Origin: Seriola aureovittata
Lineage: Eukaryota; Chordata; Actinopteri; Carangiformes; Carangidae
NCBI RefSeq assembly: GCF_021018895.1
Contig: NC_079377.1
Coordinates: 8,996,501-9,060,500, forward strand
Length of the DNA stretch: 64,000 nucleotides
Direction: 5' to 3'
This document shows positions 51,805-64,000 of the stretch, piece after piece. Position numbers and translations under genes: made by a program. The notes below the pieces were generated by a model that saw nothing but the letters and a program-made list of their open reading frames with translations, made no database searches and had not been told where the DNA came from. Positions within the stretch are counted from its first letter, which is position 1. Every line of letters starts with the position of its first letter.

Positions 51805-54800
51805 CAGATAAGGTTAGTAATACTTTCCCTGGTATGAAGCAAGAGAGTGCACAGTGCATGACAACAGACACAACGGTCACAGACATAGGGCCATACAGAT
51901 GCATCAAGTGTCAGGTGTTTTTGAGGGATTTTTCTATAAAAGTGCTTAAAAAGTAAAGGAAAATGTCTCCCGAGGATGAATAGTGGTCTTTGATGAGAAG
52001 GAAGAAAGGCTCATTAAGAAAACCCTTAAAGTGCTTTCCCTCTAGGAGAGTCACAGCCATTACACTCTAATATCACAGCAAGGGACTTGAATGACTTTCT
52101 CTTAATGAGTGATGAGAAATTAAAAAGCTGTGGAAATCCAATGCTTTGCTTGGACCCAACTGCATTTCCATTTGCTTTTCAGATATCCATTAATCATGTT
52201 AATGAGCCTGAAGAAGTCGGTGGCAAAAACAAGAGATCACCAAGACATTGTTTTGCAAATGTTGGTGTGAATTATAAAGAGCTTTGGCTCGTCTCCAGCT
52301 CCGCTTTAACCAGGAAACAATAACAAGTGTATCTAGTTGACTCAATCTGTATCGTGTTGACATTGCAAAATGCACTGAAGCAGTTGTTTCAAAAGACTAC
52401 AAGCAAACGTACAACGTCTTGGATTTCTTCCCGATGTGGATGTCTCGCTTAAGTGTTATTTATGACAAATAAAAGTGTTCCAACTTAAAAGTCATATTTA
52501 CAAGTCATGGCTACATTGCTGAAGCCTCCCAGATGCTTAGCTGAATTCAAAGATTGCCTTGATTTACCATTCATCTTGCTCCTGTGCTTGTTGGGACATG
52601 TAGGCTTTGAGCTTCTATACGCCTGGATGTATGAATATGTACACAGACATGTATAAGGACACACACACCTAAGGAAAATTCCATCCTTGGACTCTATTGA
52701 AATGCTGTAAGCAATCAATCTTTTGCTTAGTTCAATGTGAAAGTGTTGCAATTTACTTCTCAAGTGTTCCCACTTTCCATCGCCTTGCTTCGTCTGCAGT
52801 ACTTTGGGTTATTTTCAACATTTCCAAGAAAGACTTTGACAAACCCAGGATGTTTCTGAATAGGTTGAAAAGTGCAGGCATAAAGAGCAGCAGTGATATC
52901 AATAGCATGGTAGCAGTAAGAGGCAATAAAAGGGTGAGGTTTTTTTTTTTTTGCGCCTTTAACTTTCGAACAAAACATGCACAGTGACTGCGTTGTACTC
53001 TGGTCTGTTTTGGCTTCTGTGAGTGGAAGCCTTAGTATTTCCGTTTTTCCCCCCCAATACATTTCTCTGAGTTATTATCTAGCATTTGTACAAAAAGATG
53101 CATCTTGACAAAGATCTTGCTCTTAAAAGGTGCTATTTACGTGTTTCTTTGCCGCCGAATGTGCTTTTCTTGCCTGGAGTGGATGGTGGTGATTGCTGCT
53201 TGACAAGAGCTTCAGCCATTGTTGCGTTTACAAGACAAGATGTTATAATACGTCCTCTGAGCAGATTGGAGGCCACAGTGAGTCACAATATGAAAGTGAT
53301 GAGATGGGCCAGGGCTAGCATACTAATTTCAGTAAGAGAGGGGGTCTTCTTAATGGCAATACAGCGGGATCTCAGACCTTTAAGTTGAGGGCTGGAAAAT
53401 CAAAACAAGGAGAGATGAAAGATGATTAAGCTGCATGGAGTTGAAGGGCACTAAACAACCAATTTCACATTGCATGCAATCATTGGATCTATTGTTATTA
53501 TAAAAATATTGTTGACAGCTGCTTGAAAGTCCATCTATAAGAATAAGTAAGACATGGCACCAAAAAAAGAAAGAAAAAAAGGATTTTTGGGATGGATTTT
53601 TATTTTTATTTTTATGGAAAATTTTCCCTTTAACAGGAAAGTATAATTGCACACATTCCTCTTTGTGCTATCAATAGCCCTACTATACAAACACACCTGA
53701 AAGGGTACAATCACGTGGATCCCAAGGTCACCTGTGTATGACAGATTAAGAGTATAAATGCCTGCTATGTGCAGATCTAATGACTGATCTGTCATCAGTT
53801 TTCATTAAGTGCATCTTGGTTTACCAAGGTGAGGCTGTTCTGTCTGCCCAGTCTGGACCGAGACACCACGGCTGTGGATGAGAACAGAGAGAAACTTGGA
53901 CCAGCTTAGTGACCTGAACTTCCAGTAAAATACTGGAGCCGGAAAGAAACTGGTGTTGCGTGTTTGGCATGTGCATACAGAGCCTGTGACTCGGGTCGCT
54001 GGCCCGATGTCCTTAAAGGCAAATTCCAGCAAAGTCATCATTTGGAAGAAAAATAACATGCCTCATGAATTCCAGAGTAGTCTACAAGATGTGTTGCTTG
54101 AGCAATTATATGCTTGTACAATCAGCAGGAAATAAATCGCAGATAAAAATCAAGTTTGTTTATATCAAACCATAACAAACTGAAAATGAAGAAACAGATT
54201 TATTTTCCCAAATGAGCCACTTATTTTTGAAGTTCAAATTAGAAACTGTCTTTCTGCCTGTGGGACATCAGCAGGGATGGTGCAGGACCAGAGCCGGGGC
54301 CCAGGACAGGAACCAGATTCTCCATTTTGTCACCTCAGACAGAACACACAGCAACATGAAGAGTTCTTTCTCTAAAGCACAGGAACACTGCTGACAGTGT
54401 TTAGACAACTGCTTAAGTCTCTGTTTCCCGCCATAACTCAGCTTGGCTCCTCTTTCCGCTTCTGTCCTGCACCTCCAGGAACAAGGATGGAGGATGCTGA
54501 GGTGAATGTCAGAGACAGACAGCAAAGAAACGAAACATACAGAGAGTAAATGCATACACAGATTATCGTGTAGCTAGATTGTGCTGATATCTCCAATGAA
54601 TGTGTAATTAAGCGTGACGAAAAATGTCATTTGTAAATATCTTTTAGGCTGACTGAGAGGAAAGTTTCCTATCACTTCCTGTGCTTTAAAAAAAGAAAAT
54701 CCTGCAATAAGTCAAGGACATCTACAGATTATCTGATCTGAACAGAAGCAGAGATGTGTTTTTCTCACAGCAGTGCAAGATAACATTGGTTTCAGTGAGA

Positions 54801-57410
54801 TTAACAGAGATTTGAAGAGAGCCATTTCCTTTTTAATTAAACATTAATATCGCAGGCAAATATTCAACATACATGATTGATCTGGTTTATCACAGTCAAA
54901 CAAACAGCACAGATAGCCATCTGGAACAGAGGCTATCCCAAAATGCCCTTTTATAACTGCACTTATAAATAGCTTTGAATCAAATCCCTGAAAGAGCCAA
55001 AAAAAAAAAAAAGAAGAAAAAACAACCAGAGAGTTAACATGCCCTAGGTTCCAAGAATAGTCTGTACCACAAGGTCCGGGATTGGATTTTGTGATAAGCC
55101 AGCCATATGAGCTGCATTCTCTATCTCTTCTGACCCGGCTGCATGCAAGCCACAATAACAAAGGCGCTCAGACGTGGGCCCCAGGGTCCGTTTACTCAGT
55201 GGTGTAATGTTTGTGCTCTCATGGCCCTCACAGCAGCCGAGTGCAGCCCTTATCAGGGGCCCCAGCCCAGCTCGCCACGGCCCTCTAGAAGGCTGCAGCT
55301 AAACCGCACTGTGTATTCTACCACTGCAAACAGGCCTCACACAAAGGAGAGAGAAAAGAGCAAAGGGTGAGGAGGTAAAGAGAAGGATGAAAAACAGAGA
55401 GATCTGATGCCTAGGGTCTTGGTTGCTTTCCATAAAGGGGCCTCCATCCCTGCTCCTCTGGAGGGAAAGGGGAGAGGAGGGTGGAGGGTCGGAGTGCATT
55501 CCTCTCTCCTCATGCCCTGGAGGGGTGTCGGCTTTGGCTGCAGAACGGGGAATGAAGGCAGGCCTAAGCCCCCGCAGACACGCAGGCCTCGGCTGGCTAA
55601 TGCTCTGTTGGCCTAACAGCAAGCAGGATGGAGGGGTCTCTGGGTCCATCACTTTCCCCCAGCCCAAAAAGATCTGACTGACCAGAAGAACTCTCTGGTC
55701 CACTTCTCTCATTCTTCACGCATACACTGCTCAAAACCAATCCGGATTGTGAGAATAAAAGCATTATTGTAAGAAAAGCAAGAAAACAACAAGGAGAAAG
55801 TGTTGATAGAAAACATGTCCTGCTGCGAACTGAGCTGAACTCATTTGAGTTGTTTGGTGACTCACAGTGCCAGTCCAGCCAGGGGATAAAAGGACTGTTC
55901 CATATTTTCCATCCTCATTGCTGCTTTTTGGGTTTTTCTCCTTGACTGGCACGAAGGCAGGCAGCAGGCTGGCATGACCACTGTAATTTCCAGCTCTGTC
56001 CTTTCTCAAAACGCCTCAGAGAATAGTGCTTAATGTCACTCTTAGGCCAATTTAGTCTACTTGGAAATATCACATCTATAAATACCTTCCAACCACTGCA
56101 GAAAGAAAAAAAAAAAGAATGATTTTCTACAAAATAATCCTAGTAGACGTGAAGAGAAATCAATCATTTTGAAGTGATGATGATGCCACTTTGAAAAGGA
56201 ATAACTTTCACATCCAAAATGAAATCAAAAGTTCCTCTGCAGGATTAGCTTCAGCTATGTGATGCCAGTGACTGATGCGGAAATCTTCCCAAAACCCACC
56301 AAAAAACCTGTTCCAGCTTAGTACAAACCATCCCACACTGTGACCAAAAGAGGCCTTCCTCCCATCAAGCAGCCAACCCACCAACCCACAGCTCTCTCTT
56401 TTCCTCATGTTCTCTCTGGTTTTCCCTAAAAACCAACAGCGAAATAGGATGCAGGCCTGCAGACTGTTTTGAATTGCACCCATAAAGAGGACAGACAGAG
56501 AGATGGAGCACTCTTTTTTGGTCCCCAAAAGTAGAGGAATGTTAAGCATATCCCTAAGAAGATTAGGGGTCTCCTTGGTATAGCACACAGCTTTCCCTCG
56601 ATGTGCCAAAGGACCCGTGAGGATCAAAGCCGCCTCGGACTTCCTCGTCATTAGCCATGGCTTATCCCCAAATGCTTTCACCCTCTGATACTGACCCCCC
56701 TCATTATCCCAGCACACCCATCACTTCTTCTGGCTTTGGAAACAGAGTGCAGGGCTCTGGCACAGGATGTGATCCCCCTCTTAAAGACCCTCTTCCTCTC
56801 TTATTGAAAAAGTTACACTCATGTCTGTAAAATTCAGATGTAAACAGGCACAGGCACAGAGGGCCGTGCGTGTGCATTGGGATTTGAGTGAAATGACATG
56901 CGCACAACAAATTCTACTTTTGTATGCTGGTTCCACACATTTTACGAGCAATGTCTACTTATTTTCCAGAAATCAATCATTCATACTTAAAACATTAAAA
57001 TGACTAATAGCAAACACACTCTGACTTGAGAAGTAAAGTCTAAAAGGGTAAGTAGTGAAGAATTGTTTGTTTGATATGACTGCTTATTCTTTTTCCTATT
57101 TCTCTTCCTTTGTTTACAATGTTAAATGTGAATTTGTTAACATTCCTCCATTGGGCCCTCGCCATCTGGAAGCCATTATTGTCAGGGTTTGCTTGCCAAG
57201 AAAGTTATGGACATATTTATAAACGTATGGCTCCTGATCAAACAGCCTGGTATCACCAAATGGCATATGAATAACCAGTTTCATCAAGTGATTTCATGTG
57301 TTATCACTACATATTTTTTGCTTTTTGCGTGTCATTTCATGCCATGTCATTCCTTTACTGTCTAACCCGCAACTCAAACCTTGACATACTTTGACACACA
57401 CAAAAAGCTT

Positions 57411-57836
57411 AAAGGACCTATGAGTAAGTTTTATATTTGCCAAATAGCCAGCGTTAGCATTAAACAGCTATTTACTTACCTATCTAGAAGAAATGTTGCG
57501 AGTTCAGCCTCAAACTTCATTCCTTTACTCACCAAGAGCTGTCTGCAGCGGTGGAAAGCAACGCCAATTTTAACTGTTGTCAGTATCATGTCTTCTTCTA
57601 CTGAAGTTAGCACGCTAACCACCTAGCTCCGGCCAGTCTCGTTACTTCGTGATAGTGATTCACTGTGGCCTCCAATCTGTCCTGAAGATGTAGCGATGCT
57701 CAGAAGGTGTATTATTTATCTCTTGTCTTGTGAACGCAATGATGGGCAAAGCTCATGTCAAGCGACAATCACCAGCACCAGCTCCTGGCAAGAAATCATA
57801 TCTGCTCCGATAAAAAAAATTACAAATAGCCCCTTT
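57411..57836 (-). mobile_element. MITE-like element with terminal inverted repeats (copy 3, inverted)
   Basis: A 426-bp copy of the family at 33740-34049 in the opposite orientation, and the longest seen. The right end TTACAAATAGCCCCTTT and left end AAAGGACCTATGAGTAAG are the termini. The interior TTTACTTACCTATCTAGAAG, then CTCACCAAGAGCTGTCTGC, matches the reverse complement of copies 1 and 2. About 110 more interior bases than copy 1 suggest copy 1 has a deletion. Flanks read TT and AA, giving TTAAAGG and CCTTTAA. Confidence 0.75.
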
Positions 57837-58373
57837 AAAAATGAGTAGACATGACTTATAAAAAATGTCTTGAAAAGTGACATGATATTTATATGCAATC
57901 CCATGACATCAGTACAAAGATTGGCAACCTCAGCCAAACCTTCACAGTATATATTGTTTGTGAAATAGAAATACTTGCTTTAGAAGCTGTATAGGTAGAT
58001 GAGATTTGTAATTAGTATTCCGAGCAGTCACAGGAGAGACAAATTACTATTCCCTAGCTGCCACTTTGTGATCCATAAAAAATGAAGCAGTAAATTGCAC
58101 TGCACTCGGTTCAACCCGCCAACATCCGTCTAACCAGCCTCCTATCACTAAAGTCAATACAGCTTGATTAGGCGTGAAGGAAGCAGGTTAAGAGAGCCTT
58201 TGTTCCAACATTTATGAATACATTCCTCCATACTGTAGATATAACACGGAACAAGCCTGTCACAAAGAGATGGATTTTTTTCCTCAAAGTATAAAAGCAT
58301 ATAGTGCAGAGCAATCCAAGCGTTCAATGTGTTTGCTCAGGGTGTGTGAGGCCCGGCATAGCAGAGCTTGCTC

Positions 58374-58403
58374 GGGGGTGGGGGGGGGGTGGGGGGTGGG
58401 GGG
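58374..58403 (+). repeat. G-rich tract, possible quadruplex
   Basis: G-runs of 5, 11, 6 and 6 separated by single T, a strong match to the quadruplex pattern. Formation is inferred. Confidence 0.85.
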
Positions 58404-59523
58404 TTACTGGGAAAGCCACCTGAGCATGAGAGAGCTTGCACACCTGTTCTCTGTTTGGTCAACAGCGCAATAGTAGCCCGGTCAAACAGCACAATGCTAT
58501 CGCTGCCGATCTGGAGAGCAATCCAGCGCTTATCTCTTATTGGCTCTGATTGCAGCCATTCAGGCCAATTAGGAGCTCTCCCTCCTGTTCAGTGAGTTCC
58601 TGCCCTCCAGCAGCGTGGCCCCGCTGCACGGCTGCTGCAGTTCCTGGACCGGGCCGAGCCAGCCGGGGCACCGAGGGAATTAAGATTTAAGCAAACATCA
58701 CGGGACGTCAATTCCCACATATGGATGTGTTTGTAGGAATGAAAATGAAGGTGGAGCGGTGGCTGATGTGACAGTGCAAACCTTGTCACAGCAATTAAGT
58801 AAAACTGTTTTCACAAAAATAAAGTTCCTACTGAGTGGTTTGCACTTTTTCATGGATGGCTGGTTTCAGTTAACTCTCAGGCTCAGCTGCAAAAAGGGGA
58901 TTCTGGCTCTTGTTTGGACTGAACTTGCAACCTTTCAGTCACAAATTCGTCCAGCAGGCCACCCTGTCTCGACAGCATTATACTGCCTGGGAAATCTGTG
59001 TTCTGCCCACACAGCACCAGTCACACAATTATTAAATCAAGCTCTCCCATTGCCCTGGTGAGGATCAGTCCTGCTAAATGAGGTTGTGCCAGTGACACTG
59101 AGAGAAGGCAGGGTGTTGGAGTCTACGAGCCTTCCAGTGTGGATGAAGAAAGCAGAGTCTGGCATTGACCCTCCGTTCACACCGCTGCCCACTTCTCAGG
59201 AACCAGAGAGAAGGGAAGGGAGAGAGTACTTTGAACACACCTCACAATACACGCACACACATTTGCTATTTCCCTTGGAAAGACTCAGCAGTGCACGTCA
59301 CCAGACTGGCCACGTTTGACCATTGCCATAGTGACAATTCACAGCTCAGCCATTAACACCACTGGAGCACTGGAAATCTTGACACAAACCTGGCAACATG
59401 CGCATACTGTCCGCATCTGAAAATCCCAAATTAGACGAAGAAACTAGAATCTATCTCTTCGTGCTTGAGAGCTGAGACTGTGCCGGTGTGTGACGCCAGC
59501 ATCATGCCTGCTCACTTTGTGTG

Positions 59524-59530
<7 letters not shown>

Positions 59531-59572
<42 letters not shown>
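59531..59572 (+). repeat. (GT)n microsatellite
   Basis: About 21 perfect GT dinucleotides. Confidence 0.95.
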
Positions 59573-59574
<2 letters not shown>

Positions 59575-60558
59575 GTGAGAAAGTGTGAATCAGACCAGTA
59601 TCTGAAAATAGCCAAGCGGGCCTGTTTCGCGGAATCAGGTTAATGATTATATTTTGTCAAATATCTTTGTGTAAACTTTGACATTCGCTGCACTCTGCTG
59701 ACACATCCAACACCCGCTGGTTAAACCAAACTATTTACTTGTAAATTCTATGTGCTGCGTGTTAAACAGACACTAGAGAAAAGAAATGAGATGATGAAAA
59801 ATGTATAAAATGCAGGACAGCCAAGATAACGTGGCAATAAGGCGTCAGCCACAGATTTCAACAATGGAGGGAGAACAACGCACAGTGTATCACAGAGGTG
59901 TTGATGAAGAGGAAGAAGATTCATCTCATTTCTTCATTGGTCACCCTGCGCCTCACCTCTGCCTGGCAGAGCTGTGCAGCATCATTCCTTGACAGCTCAG
60001 AGTGCTAACGGAGAGCTCTGGAAAAACAAGACGCTAGCCAGATTCAGAGAGGACACTGGATATGAAGAGGGGAGTTAGAGAGAAAAAGAGGCAGAACTCT
60101 CTCTAACTCACTGGTGATGAGTGTGCGTGCAAAGTGCACGTATGTGTATGAGACCGTGCACAGCAGAACGACAATCTCAGTTCAACGGACAGAAATCCTG
60201 CCTGATGCTGGGTGTTTTCAGAGCATTTGCACCGTATCATTTTCAACAGCCCTCATGTGCTTTTCCTGCAGTGAGATTTTTTCTAATGTAGACTCCAGGA
60301 GGCGTAAAGTGAGGGAGCAGGGGGAAACAACTAGCCTGGCCGTGTTCTAAGTTTCATCTGCGCAGACGTCCTGGGTGGATGGATCAATAGTTGTTTGTCA
60401 AGTTTCAGCACATAGCTTCTCCAAAACACCAGCTGTCATTCTTATATTTCTTTTTTGTGTTTGTATTAAACAAAAACTATACAACACAGTGAGATGCAGA
60501 GGTCAGTAGGCATATTATTCAGATCTGGAGAGAGTCAAGCTCGCTGCTTCCAGTCTTT

Positions 60559-60590
60559 AAAGGGGCTATTTATAAGTTTTGCTAGTGCAC
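60559..60590 (+). mobile_element. isolated terminus of the MITE-like family (copy 4, fragment)
   Basis: AAAGGGGCTATTTATAAG, then TTTTGCTAGTG, matches the terminus of the copies at 33740 and 57411. Sequence beyond about 60590 does not match the interior, so only the end remains. It is preceded by TT as in copy 3. Confidence 0.6.
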
Positions 60591-63500
60591 AGGAAATGTT
60601 GATGCTCTTATCTAACTTTTGGAAAGAAAAAACACAAGCATCATTCGCAACTGTTACTTTAAATCTCATTGTAACTTCACTGTAAATATCCTAAATTAGA
60701 CAATGTAGGGAGAGTGATAAAGTGACTGGTAATTAATGATAAAAGCGATTTGATTTTATTGGAAATAACTCTGGATGCTAACACTGTCTAGATATGTTTA
60801 ACTAGTCTTAACCACTTGTAATAAAGCACTAATTAAAAGTCCCATCAGGAGGTGAGAGTGTGTCAAATTAACAGATTACTAAATAGAGAGATATATGACT
60901 TTGTTGGGTCACTGTATGATACTCTGTTATTGTCATAGTGGCAAACATCAACTCACCACATGGGGAAAAAAAAGCTTTTATCACTATAAGGAATCAAACA
61001 TTATCTTAGAGGAAAACTGCCAAACAACATGAGTGTTTTGGCAGGACCAACAACAAATGTACAGTATTTTGGCTGCTACAGATGCCAAGTTAGAGCCAAT
61101 GTTTCCAAGTGAATCTATTTCTTTAAAGAGGAAAAAATGAAGTCCTAAACATTTCTCATTTTACCTATGAACATCCTTTGCCTATTTTACGATATTTTGA
61201 TATTTCGAAACGTTTTGATTGACAAGGTTGTATATAGGTCAGTTACAACTATGATACTGAACCTATCACTGAAACACTTGAATGACAGAGAAGAAAAGTC
61301 TGAATCAATGAGATACATATGACTAAAAGCGCGCTATGATCTGTAGAGTCATAGATCTATTCCTCTTCTCATGGAAATTATTCTTGGATTGCCTTGAGAG
61401 GGAGCCAAGCCACGCCGCAGTCACTGAAAATCAAACATGCAGGGCACGGTACATATGAAAGTCTTTATGGGACCCTATAGTGTGCCTCATTCATTGTTTC
61501 ATTCACCCCTTCCCTTCGTCCTCCATGTCTTGTCATCCTCAGGGCTGTGTAAGCTCTGTGGTTTTGGCAAGCCCGTGCACACATCCCAGTAGTTCCTGTT
61601 GTGGGGAGAGCGACTATTACAACTCCACACTGCTACAGTTCACTGAACAATTATCATAATTATCATTTCACCAAATACAGCTATGATATCCAGTGATGCG
61701 ACTGCCATGGGTTTTGAATGTCAGCTTGATTTGCCTGTCTGTCTTTAATTTACTCTCTTCTGTGTATGCAGTTGTGGGGAGTATTGACATGGCTGTTCAA
61801 AGAAAGAGTATTGTGTCAATAAATGAGCGGCCACTGTGAAAAACTTATGAACCAACCACTTTCTAAACTTATACAGAAAACATCATGAAAAACATTATGA
61901 AAAATATATTAAAAAAAAAAAAACAACTGGTGTATTTGAGCTGTTAAATGCCAGTCCTTCTTTCTTCCTTTTCCCTCTCCACATCTGGCAGTGCACAGAC
62001 TGAACAAAGCCAGTCCATGCAAAGAGAAAAATAAAGAACAGGAGAGTAATGAGCAGGAGAAGAGAGCAGGAAGAGATGAGGCGTCCGCAAGTCTCCTGAG
62101 CAGAGGAAGGATGGGGAAAAAGTGAAGTCAATAACAGTTTATATTTGGCCAAGACAATGCTCGCATCCATCCTCCATCTCCATGCAGCTCCTCTCTTCTC
62201 TCAACCACAGTGGCTCTCGGAAATGACTGCGACTTAAACGAGATGTGGAGCGGTGAGCATTAGACACCAGCATGTCTGCCATCGAGAGTCAATATGCCGC
62301 CAGGGGGTGAAAGGTCACATCTGAGCATGGGGATGGGAAACTGCCACAGCAAAAGGAAGGGGGGATGAGGGTGGTTATTGTAGTCACTGGGAAAATGAAA
62401 TGAGAAGCGATGGTGAGAGAGAAAAAAAGGGATGAGATTGTAAGTAGAGGTTTAGACTGTGTGTATGCTCATGTTTTCTCTCTGATTTTAGGCCTGCAAT
62501 GTGAGCCAAAATCACACTTAATCTTCCAGTCATCTTGTTTAGATACAAATCCCCCCCAAAAAAACTCACATTCACTTTTTATGGGATTTCTCTATGTTAA
62601 GTTCAAAATGAGCGACACCAGTCTAAGTCATGGGGTACAACATAGGAGACCTATACAAAGTCAAATTAAGTTAGCAGACACTATACGTGAGGTTTAAACC
62701 ATGAGCATGAAACCCATTATTTCTAAACAAGAAAAAATAAACTTGTGACAAATGCTGCAGTTAGATGGAGAACCATTGTCAAGTCTCTTTTCTGAAACAG
62801 CGTCAACAATAACTAATAACTACTTTCATGAATTAAAATTCATTAAGTTGCTAACATAATTACAATGTATTCCAAAGTCCTCATCTTCTGTGTTTTATTG
62901 TTGTTGTTTTATTGGAGTCAGCTAGTGTTAGTGTCGGGCCTGTTTCTAAAAGCAGATGTGTGTGCAATATTAGAGCCTGCATAAAATAAACATGCTTTTA
63001 TTAACACACTGTACAGGTCGTTATGTTAGCGACATCGATGCAAAGACTTTATCAGCTGTGTGATATAGGGAATGTGGGGTGATGGGTAGAAGTTACACCA
63101 GTGTAATAGAAGGTCACAGTATGTAGTCGGCCTGATTAATGAATCATTTTTCTAAAGTAACTGTTGATGATATACATCTGATGGACTTTGTTAATATAAA
63201 ATCTTAGTATTTTAAGATCAGCTAATTCAGGTGTTCAGCATGCTGTCACTGATCACACTCCAGAATAAGATATTTGCGTTCATAGTTTAGATGTCATATT
63301 TATATGTTTTTTACATTCTTCTGAGCTTAATGTGACACAATGGCTTTGTCCTGAACCTATTTAGGAAAGTAAATAGTGCAGAGGAATACCACAGTCAAGA
63401 TTCATACATAGACACACTTGTTATTCAACATGAACACAAATTTAATGTAATGCTAGCCTCTCCCATTCTGAACTCCTCCACTCACTCGCACTACATTTAA

Positions 63501-64000
63501 CAGCGTACTCTTGCATACTTGTGGCAGCTGTAAGTCCCACTGAAGCCACATTTCCTTCATTAAGATATATTTCACTGGCACAGAGTTCTGGGTGCAGCCT
63601 GTTTCAATAAGACCCCAACAGACTCAACTTGGCTCATTTATCACCATTAAGGAAGTGCAAGGAGCTCGGGACAGGTGCTGAAACCTTCTTGCGAAAAGTT
63701 CCCTGGATTTGGACACAAAACACCATCACTATCAATATTTTTCATTGTGGCTAAAGCATTTATGATGCTTGAAGAGATAATAATGCAGTGGACAGCAGCA
63801 CCATAGAATAGGACGATGTTGTTCTTCCTCAGTCTGCTTCATCTTGTTACAGACCTTTAAACTGCATTTGTACCCCAAACATGAGAGCAGTGGAAAATAT
63901 TTTAATTGCTGCTTCAAGTAGCCTACATAACTCTATTTTAATTACATTGCTGAATTTCATTCCACAAATCTAATACTTAAAATATTATGAACTATGTGTA

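Larger units (their letters stand above)
44041..57410. other. non-coding region with scattered simple repeats
   Basis: No gene supported on either strand. The longest non-repetitive open frame is 56208-56717 on the minus strand (169 codons). It has no recognised domain and no splice or repeat context, and it is probably chance. Several balanced-composition stretches (for example 52080-52320 and 53210-53390) may be regulatory but cannot be shown conserved from one sequence. Simple repeats are listed separately. Confidence 0.6.
57837..64000. other. non-coding region to the window end
   Basis: No gene recognised. Includes a GC-richer stretch at 58480-58700, a homeodomain-site-rich stretch near 60720-60890, a poly(A) run near 61911-61923 and the simple repeats listed separately. 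The last 1.5 kb is AT-rich with nothing identified. Confidence 0.6.

Noticed and set aside
55299..55712. 137-codon reverse-strand frame in a GC-richer stretch
   Set aside because: No domain or homology recognised, Pro/Ser-rich by composition, no splicing context. Probably chance.
58880..58970. Degenerate tRNA-derived SINE on the minus strand (GAACTTGCAACCTTTCAGTC recalls a reversed SINE head)
   Set aside because: Only one short block matches from memory. No A box, tail or target duplication could be shown.

Overview
The window looks like nuclear DNA of a teleost fish. It holds the 3' end of one multi-exon receptor tyrosine kinase gene with short introns, many CA/GT and homopolymer tracts, and several interspersed repeats that look like familiar fish repeats (recognised from memory, not from a search). 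There are no prokaryotic features. The only protein-coding gene I can support is the last three coding exons of fgfr2 (fibroblast growth factor receptor 2) on the + strand at 1291-3778. The tail ends HINGNVKT, which matches the FGFR2 tail (HINGxVKT) and not FGFR1. A 3' UTR of about 1.1-1.6 kb follows, and it carries an AT-rich block that I recall as conserved in mammalian FGFR2.

Layout: 1-3778 fgfr2 introns and exons; 3779 to about 5394 the 3' UTR with three candidate poly(A) signals; 5395-13966 non-coding flank; 13967-26190 a 12.2-kb AT-rich tandem array; 26191-64000 non-coding sequence with scattered repeats. The second part fits the large gene desert known 3' of FGFR2 in vertebrates (towards WDR11). 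No WDR11 exon or any other gene was recognised. Most open frames here are short, low in complexity, or have no recognisable homology.

The most unusual structure is the tandem array. Its basic unit is about 26 bp and is itself made of two related half-units. Units are organised into higher-order repeats: a 1,132-bp period between 15.5 and 17.9 kb, and a larger duplication that carries an embedded, internally deleted non-LTR retrotransposon fragment. The fragment occurs twice, 4,351 bp apart, with one substitution seen between copies. A long spacer-like block that includes GGCATAACAATGTCATCGG recurs about 21 times. The outer edges of the array are degenerate and the core is homogeneous, as expected when unequal exchange or gene conversion acts mainly in the middle.

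Other notable items are a TIR-bearing MITE-like family with four copies or pieces in the window (33.7, 37.2, 57.4 and 60.6 kb), a long-inverted-repeat foldback element at 38.8 kb, a degenerate common fish-type repeat at 34.3 kb with a fragment at 6.3 kb, and a pair of related non-coding segments 1,676 bp apart (42.1 and 43.8 kb) that may be duplicated regulatory DNA or an unrecognised repeat.
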